The position numbers were made by a program, and so were the translations under genes. A stretch of DNA of 40,871 nt, from the NCBI GenBank assembly GCA_017561765.1, contig JAFZBM010000115.1, forward strand, positions 1 through 40,871, read 5' to 3'. Every line of letters begins with the position of its first letter. Position 1 is the first letter of the stretch. This document shows, one piece after another, positions 31,309-39,584 of this stretch. The notes below the pieces were generated by a model. It had not been told where the DNA came from and searched no databases. It was given only the letters and a program-made list of their open reading frames with translations. The DNA is from Bacteroidales bacterium. GTDB lineage: Bacteria > Bacteroidota > Bacteroidia > Bacteroidales > UBA932.

Positions 31309-34300
31309 ATGAATCAGAAGTTCATTCTTCTCCGTATCTGTGTCCTTGCGGCACTGGTATGGGGGGCGCTTACAGTCGCACCCATTCCGGCCGCCGCCCA
31401 GAAGCAGATTACGGTTACCGGCCGTGTCCTTGACGCCAACGGCGAGCCGCTCCCCGGAGCCGGGGTCCTCGTCAAAGGTACAACGCAGGGGACCACGACC
31501 GATGCGGGGGGTAACTATTCAATCACGGTTGCTCCCGACAGTATTCTGGAGGTGTCCTTCATCGGGTACGCCACCCAGGAGATTCCCGTCTCCGGCAGGG
31601 CGGTTGTGAATGTCGAGCTGGCCGACGACCAGAACGTCCTGGACGACGTGGTGGTCGTGGGTTACGGTACACAGTCCCGCAAGACGCTGAGTACCGCGAT
31701 CGCCAAGGTTGACGGAGACAAACTGCTGGACGCTCCCGTGTCCACGGTGGGTGACGCCCTCAAGGGCAAGGTCACCGGCCTCCGCATCGCATCCAACAAC
31801 AACCTCCCCGGTGAAAGCCCCCGCTTCCTCATCCGAGGCGGTTCTTCCATCAACAGGGGCAACGACCCCTTGTTCCTCGTGGACGGCGTTGAGAGAGGCA
31901 TCGACGACCTCAACCCCAACGACATTGAATCCATCGAAGTGCTCAAGGACGCAGCTTCATCCGCAATCTACGGTAGCCGTGCGTCCAACGGCGTTATCCT
32001 GGTCACCACCCGCAAGGGAAACTCATTCAAGCAGCCCCAGGTGGTCTTCGATTCGCAGGTCGGCTTCACTTCTCCCGCGCGCACCTGGAAACTTGCCAAC
32101 GCCACCGAGTTCCTTACCATCATCCGTCCTGCGGCATTCCAGGGTCCCAACTCGGCGCTGGTCCTCAACGGAGCCAACGGAGCCGGTATAGGCAACACGG
32201 AGCCCACATCAACCTACTCCACCCGCTATCTTGTAGAAGGGGAGTCGGTGCCCGAGGGCTATCTTTCCATGGCTGATCCTATCGATCCCTCCAAGACCAT
32301 CATCTACACCGACCACAACTGGCAGAACGAATGGTACCATCCTTCATTCTACCATAAGCAGTATGTCGGTATCAACGGCGGCAACAAGGATGTCAAGTAT
32401 GCCGCTTCCGTAGGTTTCCTGGGCGACGACGGCATGGTTGCGATGAGCGGCTACAAGAACTTCACGATGCACGGCAACACCTCGTTCAACGTGACCAAGT
32501 GGCTCACAGCTTCCACCACCTTCGACTATACCAATGCCAACAAGAACCCGATGACCAGTGACTACTTCACCGTTCTCGGTCGAGGCATAATGATGTCGCC
32601 TACCCATATCGGCAAGTATCCCGACGGCACCTTCGCCACCGGCGGTACCAACAAGAACCAGCAGACCGCGGAGTTCTACGAGACCTTCTACGACCGCGAG
32701 ACACAGCGCCAGAAGTTCATGGGAAGCATGAACCTGAAGGCAAAGATTACCGACTGGCTCACAGGAACCGCCCAGTACGCGCTGTACGACAACAGCTATC
32801 GCGGCAGCTACTACACCAAAGGCGAGGTCAACGGGTCCATCAACTTCGTGACCACCAACCGCGGTACCACAGAAACCCGTACGCAGACCCAGAGGCAGAA
32901 CTTCCAGGCCTACCTTACTGCGGACAAGAGCTTCGGCAAGCACCGTGTGACCGGTACCGCCGGATACGACTGGTCCAAGTGGCACTACTGGTACCTGACC
33001 ACCAACAATACCGGCTCGCTGTCCGACAAGGTGCCCATGCTTACCTCCGGCGGCTCCAACACCGCAGGCACCATGAGCATGAGCAACAAGGACTACGAGA
33101 CGGCCCTCATCTCATACTTCGGACGTATCGGATACAACTTCGCCGACCGCTACATTTTCGCCGCCACGTTCCGCGCCGACGGCAGCTCGCTCTTCCTTGG
33201 CGAGAACAAATGGGGCTACTTCCCTTCAGTGTCCGCCGCGTGGGTTATCAGCGAGGAGAACTTCTTCGCTCCCTACAAGGACAAGGTCAATATGCTGAAG
33301 GTGCGTGCTTCCTACGGCCAGACGGGTAACAACGACATCGACCGTACCGACCCTCTCGGCGCATACTCTGCCAGCACTTACAATGTGTACAACGTGCTGC
33401 TCCCGTCCAAGATGGTGAACTCCGGACTCAAGTGGGAGACCACCACCCAGCTTGACCTCGGCGTGGACGTTGGCTTGTTCAACGACAGGGTGCGCGTCAT
33501 AGCCGACTACTACAACAAGGTAACCAACGACCTTATCTACGGCATCACCCTTCCGGATACCGGCCAGATAGGCAGTGTGAACGCAAACGTGGGAAGCGTC
33601 CGTTTCTGGGGTGCTGAACTCGAGCTCCACACGGTCAACGTGCAGAAGCGCAATTTCTCCTGGGAGACCGACTTCACATATTCCTATTCCCGTAACGTGG
33701 TCCTGTCCTTGCCTGATGAATACAAATACCAGATCAAGGACATGGACGGCAACCTGCTCTACGATGCCGCCGGCGAGCCCGTTTACGGCTGGCGTATAGG
33801 CGGTTACACCACTGCCAACGGCTACCGTTTCGGCGGTACTGCGGTAGGTGAGCCTTTGGGACGCATCTGGGGCTACAAAGTGGCCGGAATACTCCAGACC
33901 GAGGAGCAGGCCGCCGCTGCTTACTATGACTCCCAGTCCCATGGTTACCGCCGTTCCGACGGCCAGTCCATCCAGGGACGCAAGGATGCCGGCGACTTCG
34001 AGTGGCTCAACCGTTACGGCACTGCCAAGACTTCCGACGGAGCCGAGCAGATCGACGCCACCGACATGTTCCTGCTGGGTAACGTCATGCCTCACTCTAC
34101 CGGCGGTATCAACAATACCATCCACTGGAACCGCCTGACTTTCAATATCTATTTCGATTACGCACTGGGTCACAGCATCTACAACTACATGAAGACCCGT
34201 ATGGTGCAGAACACCCTCGGCTACAGCAACTCCAACGTCGATGTGAATCTCGTATCCGGGTGCTGGCGCAGGCCGGGGGACGAAAATGCCAAGTGGGCAC

Positions 34301-34641
34301 GATTCTTCCCCAACGACGCCGACTACGGCAACCGCAACTACTCGCGCTGCTCCAGCTTCAACGTCGAGAGCGCCAATTATCTGTGCCTGCGCGACGCCTC
34401 GATCTACTACGACCTGCCCGACAACTGGGCCAAGGCCGTGTGGATGAAGAAGATAAGCGTCGGAGTTACGGGCAATACCCTCTGGTACTTCACCAAGCTC
34501 AGCGGCGCAATCAGCCCCGAGACCGGTATCAGCACCGACTCCGATTCCAATATGTACACCTCCGTACAGATGGGCAGCGCTACATCCAACATTATGCCTG
34601 CCGCGCGCAAGGTGTTGTTCAATCTCAAATTAACATTCTAG
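31309..34641 (+). CDS. SusC/RagA-family TonB-linked outer membrane transporter
   Basis: TonB-dependent importer of 1110 residues that forms a pair with the SusD-like lipoprotein encoded next to it. Signal peptide (about 1-31, cut near PAAAQ), CarboxypepD_reg-like domain (about 35-110, with GRVLDANGEPLPGAGVLVKG), the SusC hallmark VVVVGYGTQ (about 116-124), a plug domain (about 125-230, with LIRGGSSINRGNDPLFLVDG and LKDAASSAIYGSRASNGVI) and a barrel to the C-terminal Phe. Complete and of normal length. Substrate is not told by sequence; the downstream phosphodiesterase points to a phosphodiester-containing ligand such as a phospholipid head group, a teichoic-acid-like polymer or a phosphorylated glycan. 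Confidence 0.95.
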   Translation: MNQKFILLRICVLAALVWGALTVAPIPAAAQKQITVTGRVLDANGEPLPGAGVLVKGTTQGTTTDAGGNYSITVAPDSILEVSFIGYATQEIPVSGRAVVNVELADDQNVLDDVVVVGYGTQSRKTLSTAIAKVDGDKLLDAPVSTVGDALKGKVTGLRIASNNNLPGESPRFLIRGGSSINRGNDPLFLVDGVERGIDDLNPNDIESIEVLKDAASSAIYGSRASNGVILVTTRKGNSFKQPQVVFDSQVGFTSPARTWKLANATEFLTIIRPAAFQGPNSALVLNGANGAGIGNTEPTSTYSTRYLVEGESVPEGYLSMADPIDPSKTIIYTDHNWQNEWYHPSFYHKQYVGINGGNKDVKYAASVGFLGDDGMVAMSGYKNFTMHGNTSFNVTKWLTASTTFDYTNANKNPMTSDYFTVLGRGIMMSPTHIGKYPDGTFATGGTNKNQQTAEFYETFYDRETQRQKFMGSMNLKAKITDWLTGTAQYALYDNSYRGSYYTKGEVNGSINFVTTNRGTTETRTQTQRQNFQAYLTADKSFGKHRVTGTAGYDWSKWHYWYLTTNNTGSLSDKVPMLTSGGSNTAGTMSMSNKDYETALISYFGRIGYNFADRYIFAATFRADGSSLFLGENKWGYFPSVSAAWVISEENFFAPYKDKVNMLKVRASYGQTGNNDIDRTDPLGAYSASTYNVYNVLLPSKMVNSGLKWETTTQLDLGVDVGLFNDRVRVIADYYNKVTNDLIYGITLPDTGQIGSVNANVGSVRFWGAELELHTVNVQKRNFSWETDFTYSYSRNVVLSLPDEYKYQIKDMDGNLLYDAAGEPVYGWRIGGYTTANGYRFGGTAVGEPLGRIWGYKVAGILQTEEQAAAAYYDSQSHGYRRSDGQSIQGRKDAGDFEWLNRYGTAKTSDGAEQIDATDMFLLGNVMPHSTGGINNTIHWNRLTFNIYFDYALGHSIYNYMKTRMVQNTLGYSNSNVDVNLVSGCWRRPGDENAKWARFFPNDADYGNRNYSRCSSFNVESANYLCLRDASIYYDLPDNWAKAVWMKKISVGVTGNTLWYFTKLSGAISPETGISTDSDSNMYTSVQMGSATSNIMPAARKVLFNLKLTF

Positions 34642-34646
34642 GGAGG
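34641..34646 (+). promoter_or_regulatory. Shine-Dalgarno-like ribosome binding site of the SusD-like gene
   Basis: GGGAGG begins at the last base of the SusC stop codon and ends eight bases before the SusD ATG (34655), ideal spacing. Most genes in this window have AT-rich upstream regions without such a motif, so this stands out. It may help keep SusD output high, or only work when the anti-Shine-Dalgarno is free; that is inference. Confidence 0.5.
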
Positions 34647-34654
34647 ACAAAGTC

Positions 34655-36157
34655 ATGAAAAACATACTTAAATCACTCTGCCTTCTGATTGTTTGCACGG
34701 CCGCATTCAGCGCATGCCACAAGGATCTTGACATCCCTTACGACAACGCCTTGTCGGTCAGTAATATGTGGCAGGACGCCTCCGACCTGGAACAGTCCGT
34801 CCCCGGTATCTACAAACGCCTCCAGGCGTATTTCTCCGACAGCGAGTGCAACGTGTTCTACTTCGGCGAGACCCGTGTGGGCGACTATATGTGGGGGCCT
34901 TCGCTGGAAAGCAAGGTTCAGGACAACTTCAAGATTGCCTGCCGCCACAATACTTTAACTCCCTCCAATACCATCGGCTGGTCCGGATTGTATTCCACCA
35001 TCGACCAGGCCAACGCGGTAATCAAGCACGCGTCCGAGTGCCAGGCGTCACAGGACAGGATCGACTGGGCAATGGCGCAGGCTTACTTTGCACGTGCCTA
35101 TTGCTACTTCCACGCCGCCCGCGTTTGGGGCGAGGTGCCCGTGAACCTGCTGCCCGTGGAATCCACGACCCAGGAGGAGTGCTATCCTTCCCAGAAGAGC
35201 ATCGATGAGGTGTACAAGCAGGTCGAGACGGACCTTGAGCTCTGCGAACCTCTGGTGAACAAACTCGGCAACGAGAAGTATTTCGCCACCAAGGATGCGT
35301 TCAACACCCTCAAGGCCGATTATGCCCTTTGGATGTACTCCACAAGGGGAGGTGACGCAAAGTATCTCGACATGGCCGAGAATGCTCTCAAGGCCATAGG
35401 AATCGACGGGAAACGTCTCATCGACTATTCCGACGTGTTCAACCGCACCAAGAAGAAGAACGACGAGATTATCTTCAGCCTAGCCCTCAGCGCTTCCAGT
35501 ACCGGCGGCTACCAGATTTATTTCTGCCAGCCTACCAACCTCATCGCGTCGGCATACAGGAACAATCCCGTGCCCATTTCTTCCACTCAGTGGTGGAGCT
35601 ATTCGCAGAATTTCGTGGATATCCTGAAGGCCAGCGAGGCCAAGGGTGACACCCGCGTCAAGACCAATCTCGGTTACGGTCCTTACTCTTCGGCCTCCGA
35701 CCATCATGAGATTACCTGGTGCAACAAGCTCACCGGCGACATGTCCAAGAGCCCCGTGGTCCAGGACAACGACCTCATCTACTACCGCTATGCTTACGTA
35801 GTTATGATGGATGCCGAACTCAAGTACTACAAGAAGGACTATGCGGGCGCCAACAAGAGCCTGAATCTCATTGCCAAGCGCGCTTACGGCAAGGACAATT
35901 ACTACACCAGCACGGCGCCTTCCGACGTGCTCAACAACCTTGTCAACGAGTACTTCCTCGAGTTCCCGGCTGAAGGAATGATCTGGTGGGCCCTTATCCG
36001 TACAGGAAAGATCTGGTCCATGGAGCCCAATTCCGAGAGGCCCGGACAGACTTTCGAAACGATGCGTGCCAAGAATCCCAACATTCTGCTTTGGCCGATT
36101 CTTCAGAGCTCGATCAACAAGAACTCCAAGCTGCATCAGATTGAGGGATGGTCTTAA
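34655..36157 (+). CDS. SusD/RagB-family nutrient-binding lipoprotein
   Basis: Surface lipoprotein of 500 residues that acts as the lid of the SusC channel. Signal ends in FSAC followed by His-Lys-Asp-Leu-Asp (lipid anchor at Cys21). The TPR-rich family pattern is clear: 'NALSVSNMWQDASDLEQ' near 30-45, 'AQAYFARAYCYFHAARVWGEVP' around 144-165 (shown only as family cue), KSIDEVYKQVETDLELCEPL, and NEYFLEFPAEGMIWWALIRTGK near the end, matching the usual ExxxEFxxEGxRWxDLxR-type motif. It follows SusC by 13 bases. Length is normal. Substrate is inferred only from the locus. Confidence 0.93.
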   Translation: MKNILKSLCLLIVCTAAFSACHKDLDIPYDNALSVSNMWQDASDLEQSVPGIYKRLQAYFSDSECNVFYFGETRVGDYMWGPSLESKVQDNFKIACRHNTLTPSNTIGWSGLYSTIDQANAVIKHASECQASQDRIDWAMAQAYFARAYCYFHAARVWGEVPVNLLPVESTTQEECYPSQKSIDEVYKQVETDLELCEPLVNKLGNEKYFATKDAFNTLKADYALWMYSTRGGDAKYLDMAENALKAIGIDGKRLIDYSDVFNRTKKKNDEIIFSLALSASSTGGYQIYFCQPTNLIASAYRNNPVPISSTQWWSYSQNFVDILKASEAKGDTRVKTNLGYGPYSSASDHHEITWCNKLTGDMSKSPVVQDNDLIYYRYAYVVMMDAELKYYKKDYAGANKSLNLIAKRAYGKDNYYTSTAPSDVLNNLVNEYFLEFPAEGMIWWALIRTGKIWSMEPNSERPGQTFETMRAKNPNILLWPILQSSINKNSKLHQIEGWS

Positions 36158-36183
36158 TGTCTAATATACAGAAGATTACAGAT

Positions 36184-36615
36184 ATGAAAAAGATATTTGC
36201 AACAGCTCTTGCGGCAGTTCTCTGTCTTGGTTTGTTCTCCTGCTCCAAAGGCACGGATTTCCCGGACGGTTCTGATATGACTACCCTCAGGTTGTCCATA
36301 AGTCCCGAGCCCTCGGCAATTCCTGCCGCCGGCGCGACTTTCGAGGCCGCTGTGGTTGTAAACCAGGGCCCGTATCTCGATGTCGCCTGGGAAGTGTCCG
36401 TTGACGGGAAGCCCGACTGGGTAACTGTCTCAAAGATACGCTATACATCCAATTTTACCGGTACTTACAACGGCGATGACGCTGTGGTGGAGCAGGACGG
36501 CATATCCTGCAAGATTTCTCCCAACGCCACCGGCAAGAAGCGTACTGCCAATCTGCGCTTCACGGTAAGTGACGGACGTTCCATTATACGTAGTATAAAT
36601 CAGGCTGCCAAATAA
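36184..36615 (+). CDS. BACON-like immunoglobulin-fold lipoprotein
   Basis: Short lipoprotein of 143 residues in the position where SusE/F-type surface binding proteins sit. The ATG at 36184 gives a clean signal ending in the lipobox LFSC; an ATG 12 codons upstream overlaps the SusD gene and is not used. The mature part looks like a single BACON-type sandwich: LRLSISPEPSAIPAAGATFE, VAWEVSVDGKPDWVTVSK and RTANLRFTVSDGRSIIRSIN. BACON domains are known from Bacteroidota carbohydrate and mucin-related proteins and probably bind ligands or act as spacers. Its stop is directly followed by the ATG of the phosphodiesterase gene (zero gap), so translation is probably coupled. Confidence 0.75.
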   Translation: MKKIFATALAAVLCLGLFSCSKGTDFPDGSDMTTLRLSISPEPSAIPAAGATFEAAVVVNQGPYLDVAWEVSVDGKPDWVTVSKIRYTSNFTGTYNGDDAVVEQDGISCKISPNATGKKRTANLRFTVSDGRSIIRSINQAAK

Positions 36616-37539
36616 ATGAAAGCTTTTAAGGTATTCGCATTGTTTACCGCATGTGCCATTGCAGTCCTTTCCTGCAGCAAGGTCGAGATTCCCCAGCCCA
36701 AGACGGGCCCCGGAGGAAATGAGGAAGAACAGCCTGAGGGGGAGTTCACCACGGAACCCGCGACCTGCACCAACCATGTGGTCGCACACCGCGGCGGCTC
36801 CCGTGAGAGCGGCATTCCCGACAATTCCCGTGCGGGTCTCAAGTACACGATGTCGTTGAAGTGCTATGCCATGGAGTGCGACATCTACTGGACCAAGGAC
36901 AACAATGTCATAATTGCCCACGCAACTGAAACATACTATGTCAACGGCCTCAAGCCCTGGGAGCATACCCTGACGGAAATCCGCAAGGCGGGTATGCTGG
37001 CCAACGGAGAGACGATACCTGTACTCGAGGATTTCCTGGACATAGTGCAAGTTGAAGGAAACTGCACCAAACTGTGTCTCGATATCAAGAACCTCGACGG
37101 CAATCTGACCGCCTATCCTATTAAGGCAGTTCAGCGTGCATGCGAGATCATCAAGTCGCGCAAGGCCGAGAAATTCTGCGAATTCATCTGCACCGGCAAT
37201 GAGACCGTTGCCGCCAGCGCCGCCAATTGCATGACGGTATACGGCATCCCCGTCGGCTGGATGGCCAATAAGGCTCCCGCCGGCCACAAGGCAAAGGGCT
37301 TCAGCTGGGCGAACCTGTCCGCAAAGAGTTATATGACTCCATACGGCGACGGGGAGCGCACCATCGATGAGTTCAAGAATGCAGGTATGCAGATCAGTGT
37401 TTTCAACATAGACAGGCAGGCCGGTGACGGCAATGCGGTTTATGATGATGCGGCGGTCAATTATTATGTGGGACGCTATGCGGATCTCCGCTTTATTTGT
37501 ACTAATTATCCCAAGTGGTTGTTATCGAAACTAAATTAA
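36616..37539 (+). CDS. Glycerophosphodiester phosphodiesterase lipoprotein
   Basis: Lipid-anchored phosphodiesterase of 307 residues (lipobox VLSC, Cys20), predicted to cut glycerophosphodiesters to glycerol-3-phosphate and an alcohol. After a Pro/Glu-rich linker (about 25-50) the GDPD-type barrel begins VVAHRGGSRE with His58-Arg59, then MECDIYWTKD with Glu87 and Asp89, and IIAHATE with His102. The usual HD of this last motif is HA here, and the ELK/EIK metal ligand is replaced by Asp in LCLDIKN (about 153-159). The barrel otherwise seems complete (SVFNIDRQ, LRFICTNYPKWL at the end). The context with SusCD and a GlpT-like antiporter supports a role in phosphodiester scavenging at the cell surface or in the periplasm. 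Confidence 0.85.
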   Translation: MKAFKVFALFTACAIAVLSCSKVEIPQPKTGPGGNEEEQPEGEFTTEPATCTNHVVAHRGGSRESGIPDNSRAGLKYTMSLKCYAMECDIYWTKDNNVIIAHATETYYVNGLKPWEHTLTEIRKAGMLANGETIPVLEDFLDIVQVEGNCTKLCLDIKNLDGNLTAYPIKAVQRACEIIKSRKAEKFCEFICTGNETVAASAANCMTVYGIPVGWMANKAPAGHKAKGFSWANLSAKSYMTPYGDGERTIDEFKNAGMQISVFNIDRQAGDGNAVYDDAAVNYYVGRYADLRFICTNYPKWLLSKLN

Positions 37540-37548
37540 CACAATATT

Positions 37549-39501
37549 ATGAAAATCAAGAGTTTTCTTTTTTCCGCCCTGGCTTTTGCCGCTTGCGTGG
37601 CCTGCCAGGAGAAAGCGTCGATCCTGACGCCTTCGCAGGTCAGCCTTGACCCGCTCATCATCAAGGTGTCTGCCGACGGTGAAACCAAGACGGCAGCCCT
37701 TACAGCCAATTGCGACTGGGAAGTTTCCGGCCCTGCATGGGCTGTTGTCGAGCCTGCATCCGGTACGGGCAACACCACAATCTCCATCATAGTCTCTGCC
37801 AACGACGGCAAGGAGCGCGACGGTGAGGTGGTCGTTACTGCCAAGGACGCCAAGAGCACTGCCAAACTTCTCGTCGTTCAGTCCGGTGTGGCAGCCGTGG
37901 ATCCGGGTCCCGGCCCCGGTCCCGGTCCCGACGAGCCCCAGGGAACTACTATCAAGACCGCCGAGCAGCTGGCGGCATTCATCACCGATGCACCTACCCT
38001 TGCTGCCGGCGAGGAATGGACTGTCGAGGCCGACATCGACTGCGGCGGCACCAAGATTTCCCCTATAGCCAGTTTCTCCGCCATTCTCGACGGTAAAGGC
38101 CACAAGATCTACAACTTCGTGGTGGAATCCGCCGATTCCAAGGCAGGTCTGGTCATAACCAACAACGGTACCATCAAGAACATAGTGTTCGGTTCTTCCG
38201 ACGGCAAGACCTATGACGGCAAGAGCTCCATCTCCTTCGTTGACGGCGGCAGCGGTGACTATGCGGGACTCGTAGCCGACAATGCCGGCGTCCTGGAGAA
38301 CGTTACGAGCTTCGTGACGGTCAACTTCGTCGCTCCTGCTGAAAAGTCTTCCGATTATATGGGCCTTGGCGGTATCGCGGGCACCGCTTCCGGTTCGGGC
38401 AGCTTCGTGAACTGTACCAACGGCGCATCCCTCAATGCCAGCGGAACCCTGGTCCAGGAAATGGGAATAGGCGGTATCCTCGGATATACACAGTCCAGCG
38501 ACGTCAGGATTACTTCCTGCGTCAATGTGGCCAACCTCACCATCAACGTGCCCATCAAGAAGGTGGTCATGATCGGCGGTATTGCCGGCCGTACCAACGG
38601 TACCATAGTTATCGACAAGTGCGAAAACAAGGGCGAAATTGCGTACGATCAGGCTGAAAATCCTTCAACCTGGATGGCGATCGGCGGTATCGGCGGCGTC
38701 TTCTACAACGGCATCACTATCACCAACTGCAAGAACAGCGGACGCATTTCTTCCAACCTGCAGCAGGTGACCCGCGCCGGAGGCATCCTCGCCACACTTA
38801 ACCGCGGCGGTCTTATCCAGGGCTGCGAAAACAGCGGGGAAGTGGTTATCAACCAGGCCGAAGCTAATGCCAACTGGCAGGCGGCCGGCGGTATAGTCGG
38901 TTCCCAGGAAAGGGAAGATGCGGCACCCGCAGTAGTCAAGGGTAATACCAACACCGGCAAGGTGACCATTACCATGGCCAACAACACCACAGCTCACCAG
39001 AACAGGGTTTCCGCAGGCGGTATCCTCGGCATCGGCACCCTGTTTACCGAAGTGTCCGGCAACACCAACAAGGGCGCAGTCTCCATCGAGAACAAGGGCA
39101 CTGCCGACAGCTGGGCCGGCGGCGTAATCGGAGCGATGGTTTCCACCACCAACGATTATCCCACCGCAATCTCCGCCAATGTCAACGAAGGTGCGGTTTC
39201 CTGCAAGACTTCCGACGATGTGGCCAGCATCGCGGGCGGCGTGATAGGTAACAACGGCTATTATCCTACCAAGACTGATAACACCAAGATTACTCTCACC
39301 GGTGACAAGAACACCGGCGCCGTGACCTGCGCCAATGTCGGCAAGGCAGGCTCCATAGCCGGATACAACCTCGGCACCCTGACCAACTGTGTCGCCGGCG
39401 GCAGCGTCAACGGCACCAAGCTCGATGACGCCAATTTCGCCACCCTCATCCAGGGCGCGGCGAGCTCCGGAACCGCTACCGGCACCACGCTGGCGAAATA
39501 G
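37549..39501 (+). CDS. Lipoprotein with BACON domain and GLUG-like repeats
   Basis: Lipoprotein of 650 residues with two possible lipid cysteines (Cys16, Cys19). Residues about 25-113 form a BACON domain (CDWEVSGPAWAVVEPASGTG, then KLLVVQSG); a Pro-Gly linker (PGPGPGPGP, about 119-127) leads to about 135-650, a lead-in segment (AEQLAAFITDAP, DIDCGGTKISPIASFSAILD) and about ten GLUG-like repeats such as KCENKGEI, GCENSGEV and NTNTGKV. The lead-in and repeats are clearly related to the middle part of the giant lipoprotein at 20692, but there is no FISUMP or fimbrillin-like domain. Probably a surface ligand-binding or adhesive component of the SusCD locus. It follows the GDPD gene by nine bases and is closed by a terminator. 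Confidence 0.82.
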   Translation: MKIKSFLFSALAFAACVACQEKASILTPSQVSLDPLIIKVSADGETKTAALTANCDWEVSGPAWAVVEPASGTGNTTISIIVSANDGKERDGEVVVTAKDAKSTAKLLVVQSGVAAVDPGPGPGPGPDEPQGTTIKTAEQLAAFITDAPTLAAGEEWTVEADIDCGGTKISPIASFSAILDGKGHKIYNFVVESADSKAGLVITNNGTIKNIVFGSSDGKTYDGKSSISFVDGGSGDYAGLVADNAGVLENVTSFVTVNFVAPAEKSSDYMGLGGIAGTASGSGSFVNCTNGASLNASGTLVQEMGIGGILGYTQSSDVRITSCVNVANLTINVPIKKVVMIGGIAGRTNGTIVIDKCENKGEIAYDQAENPSTWMAIGGIGGVFYNGITITNCKNSGRISSNLQQVTRAGGILATLNRGGLIQGCENSGEVVINQAEANANWQAAGGIVGSQEREDAAPAVVKGNTNTGKVTITMANNTTAHQNRVSAGGILGIGTLFTEVSGNTNKGAVSIENKGTADSWAGGVIGAMVSTTNDYPTAISANVNEGAVSCKTSDDVASIAGGVIGNNGYYPTKTDNTKITLTGDKNTGAVTCANVGKAGSIAGYNLGTLTNCVAGGSVNGTKLDDANFATLIQGAASSGTATGTTLAK

Positions 39502-39520
39502 TTTTTTGATGTGTTTTTGG

Positions 39521-39550
39521 AAGGCGCGGCAATATTGTCGCGCCTTTTTT
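39521..39550 (+). terminator. Terminator after the SusCD-GDPD operon
   Basis: Stem AAGGCGCG (39521-39528) with CGCGCCTT (39539-39546), eight pairs, extended inward by a G-T pair and two or three more pairs (CAATATTG), then six T (39545-39550). It lies 19 bases after the stop codon and separates the operon from the second antiporter gene. A weak -7-like TATATTTA (39552-39559) follows directly. Confidence 0.88.
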
Positions 39551-39584
39551 GTATATTTACAACTTGGTAGAAAATACAGAAGTT

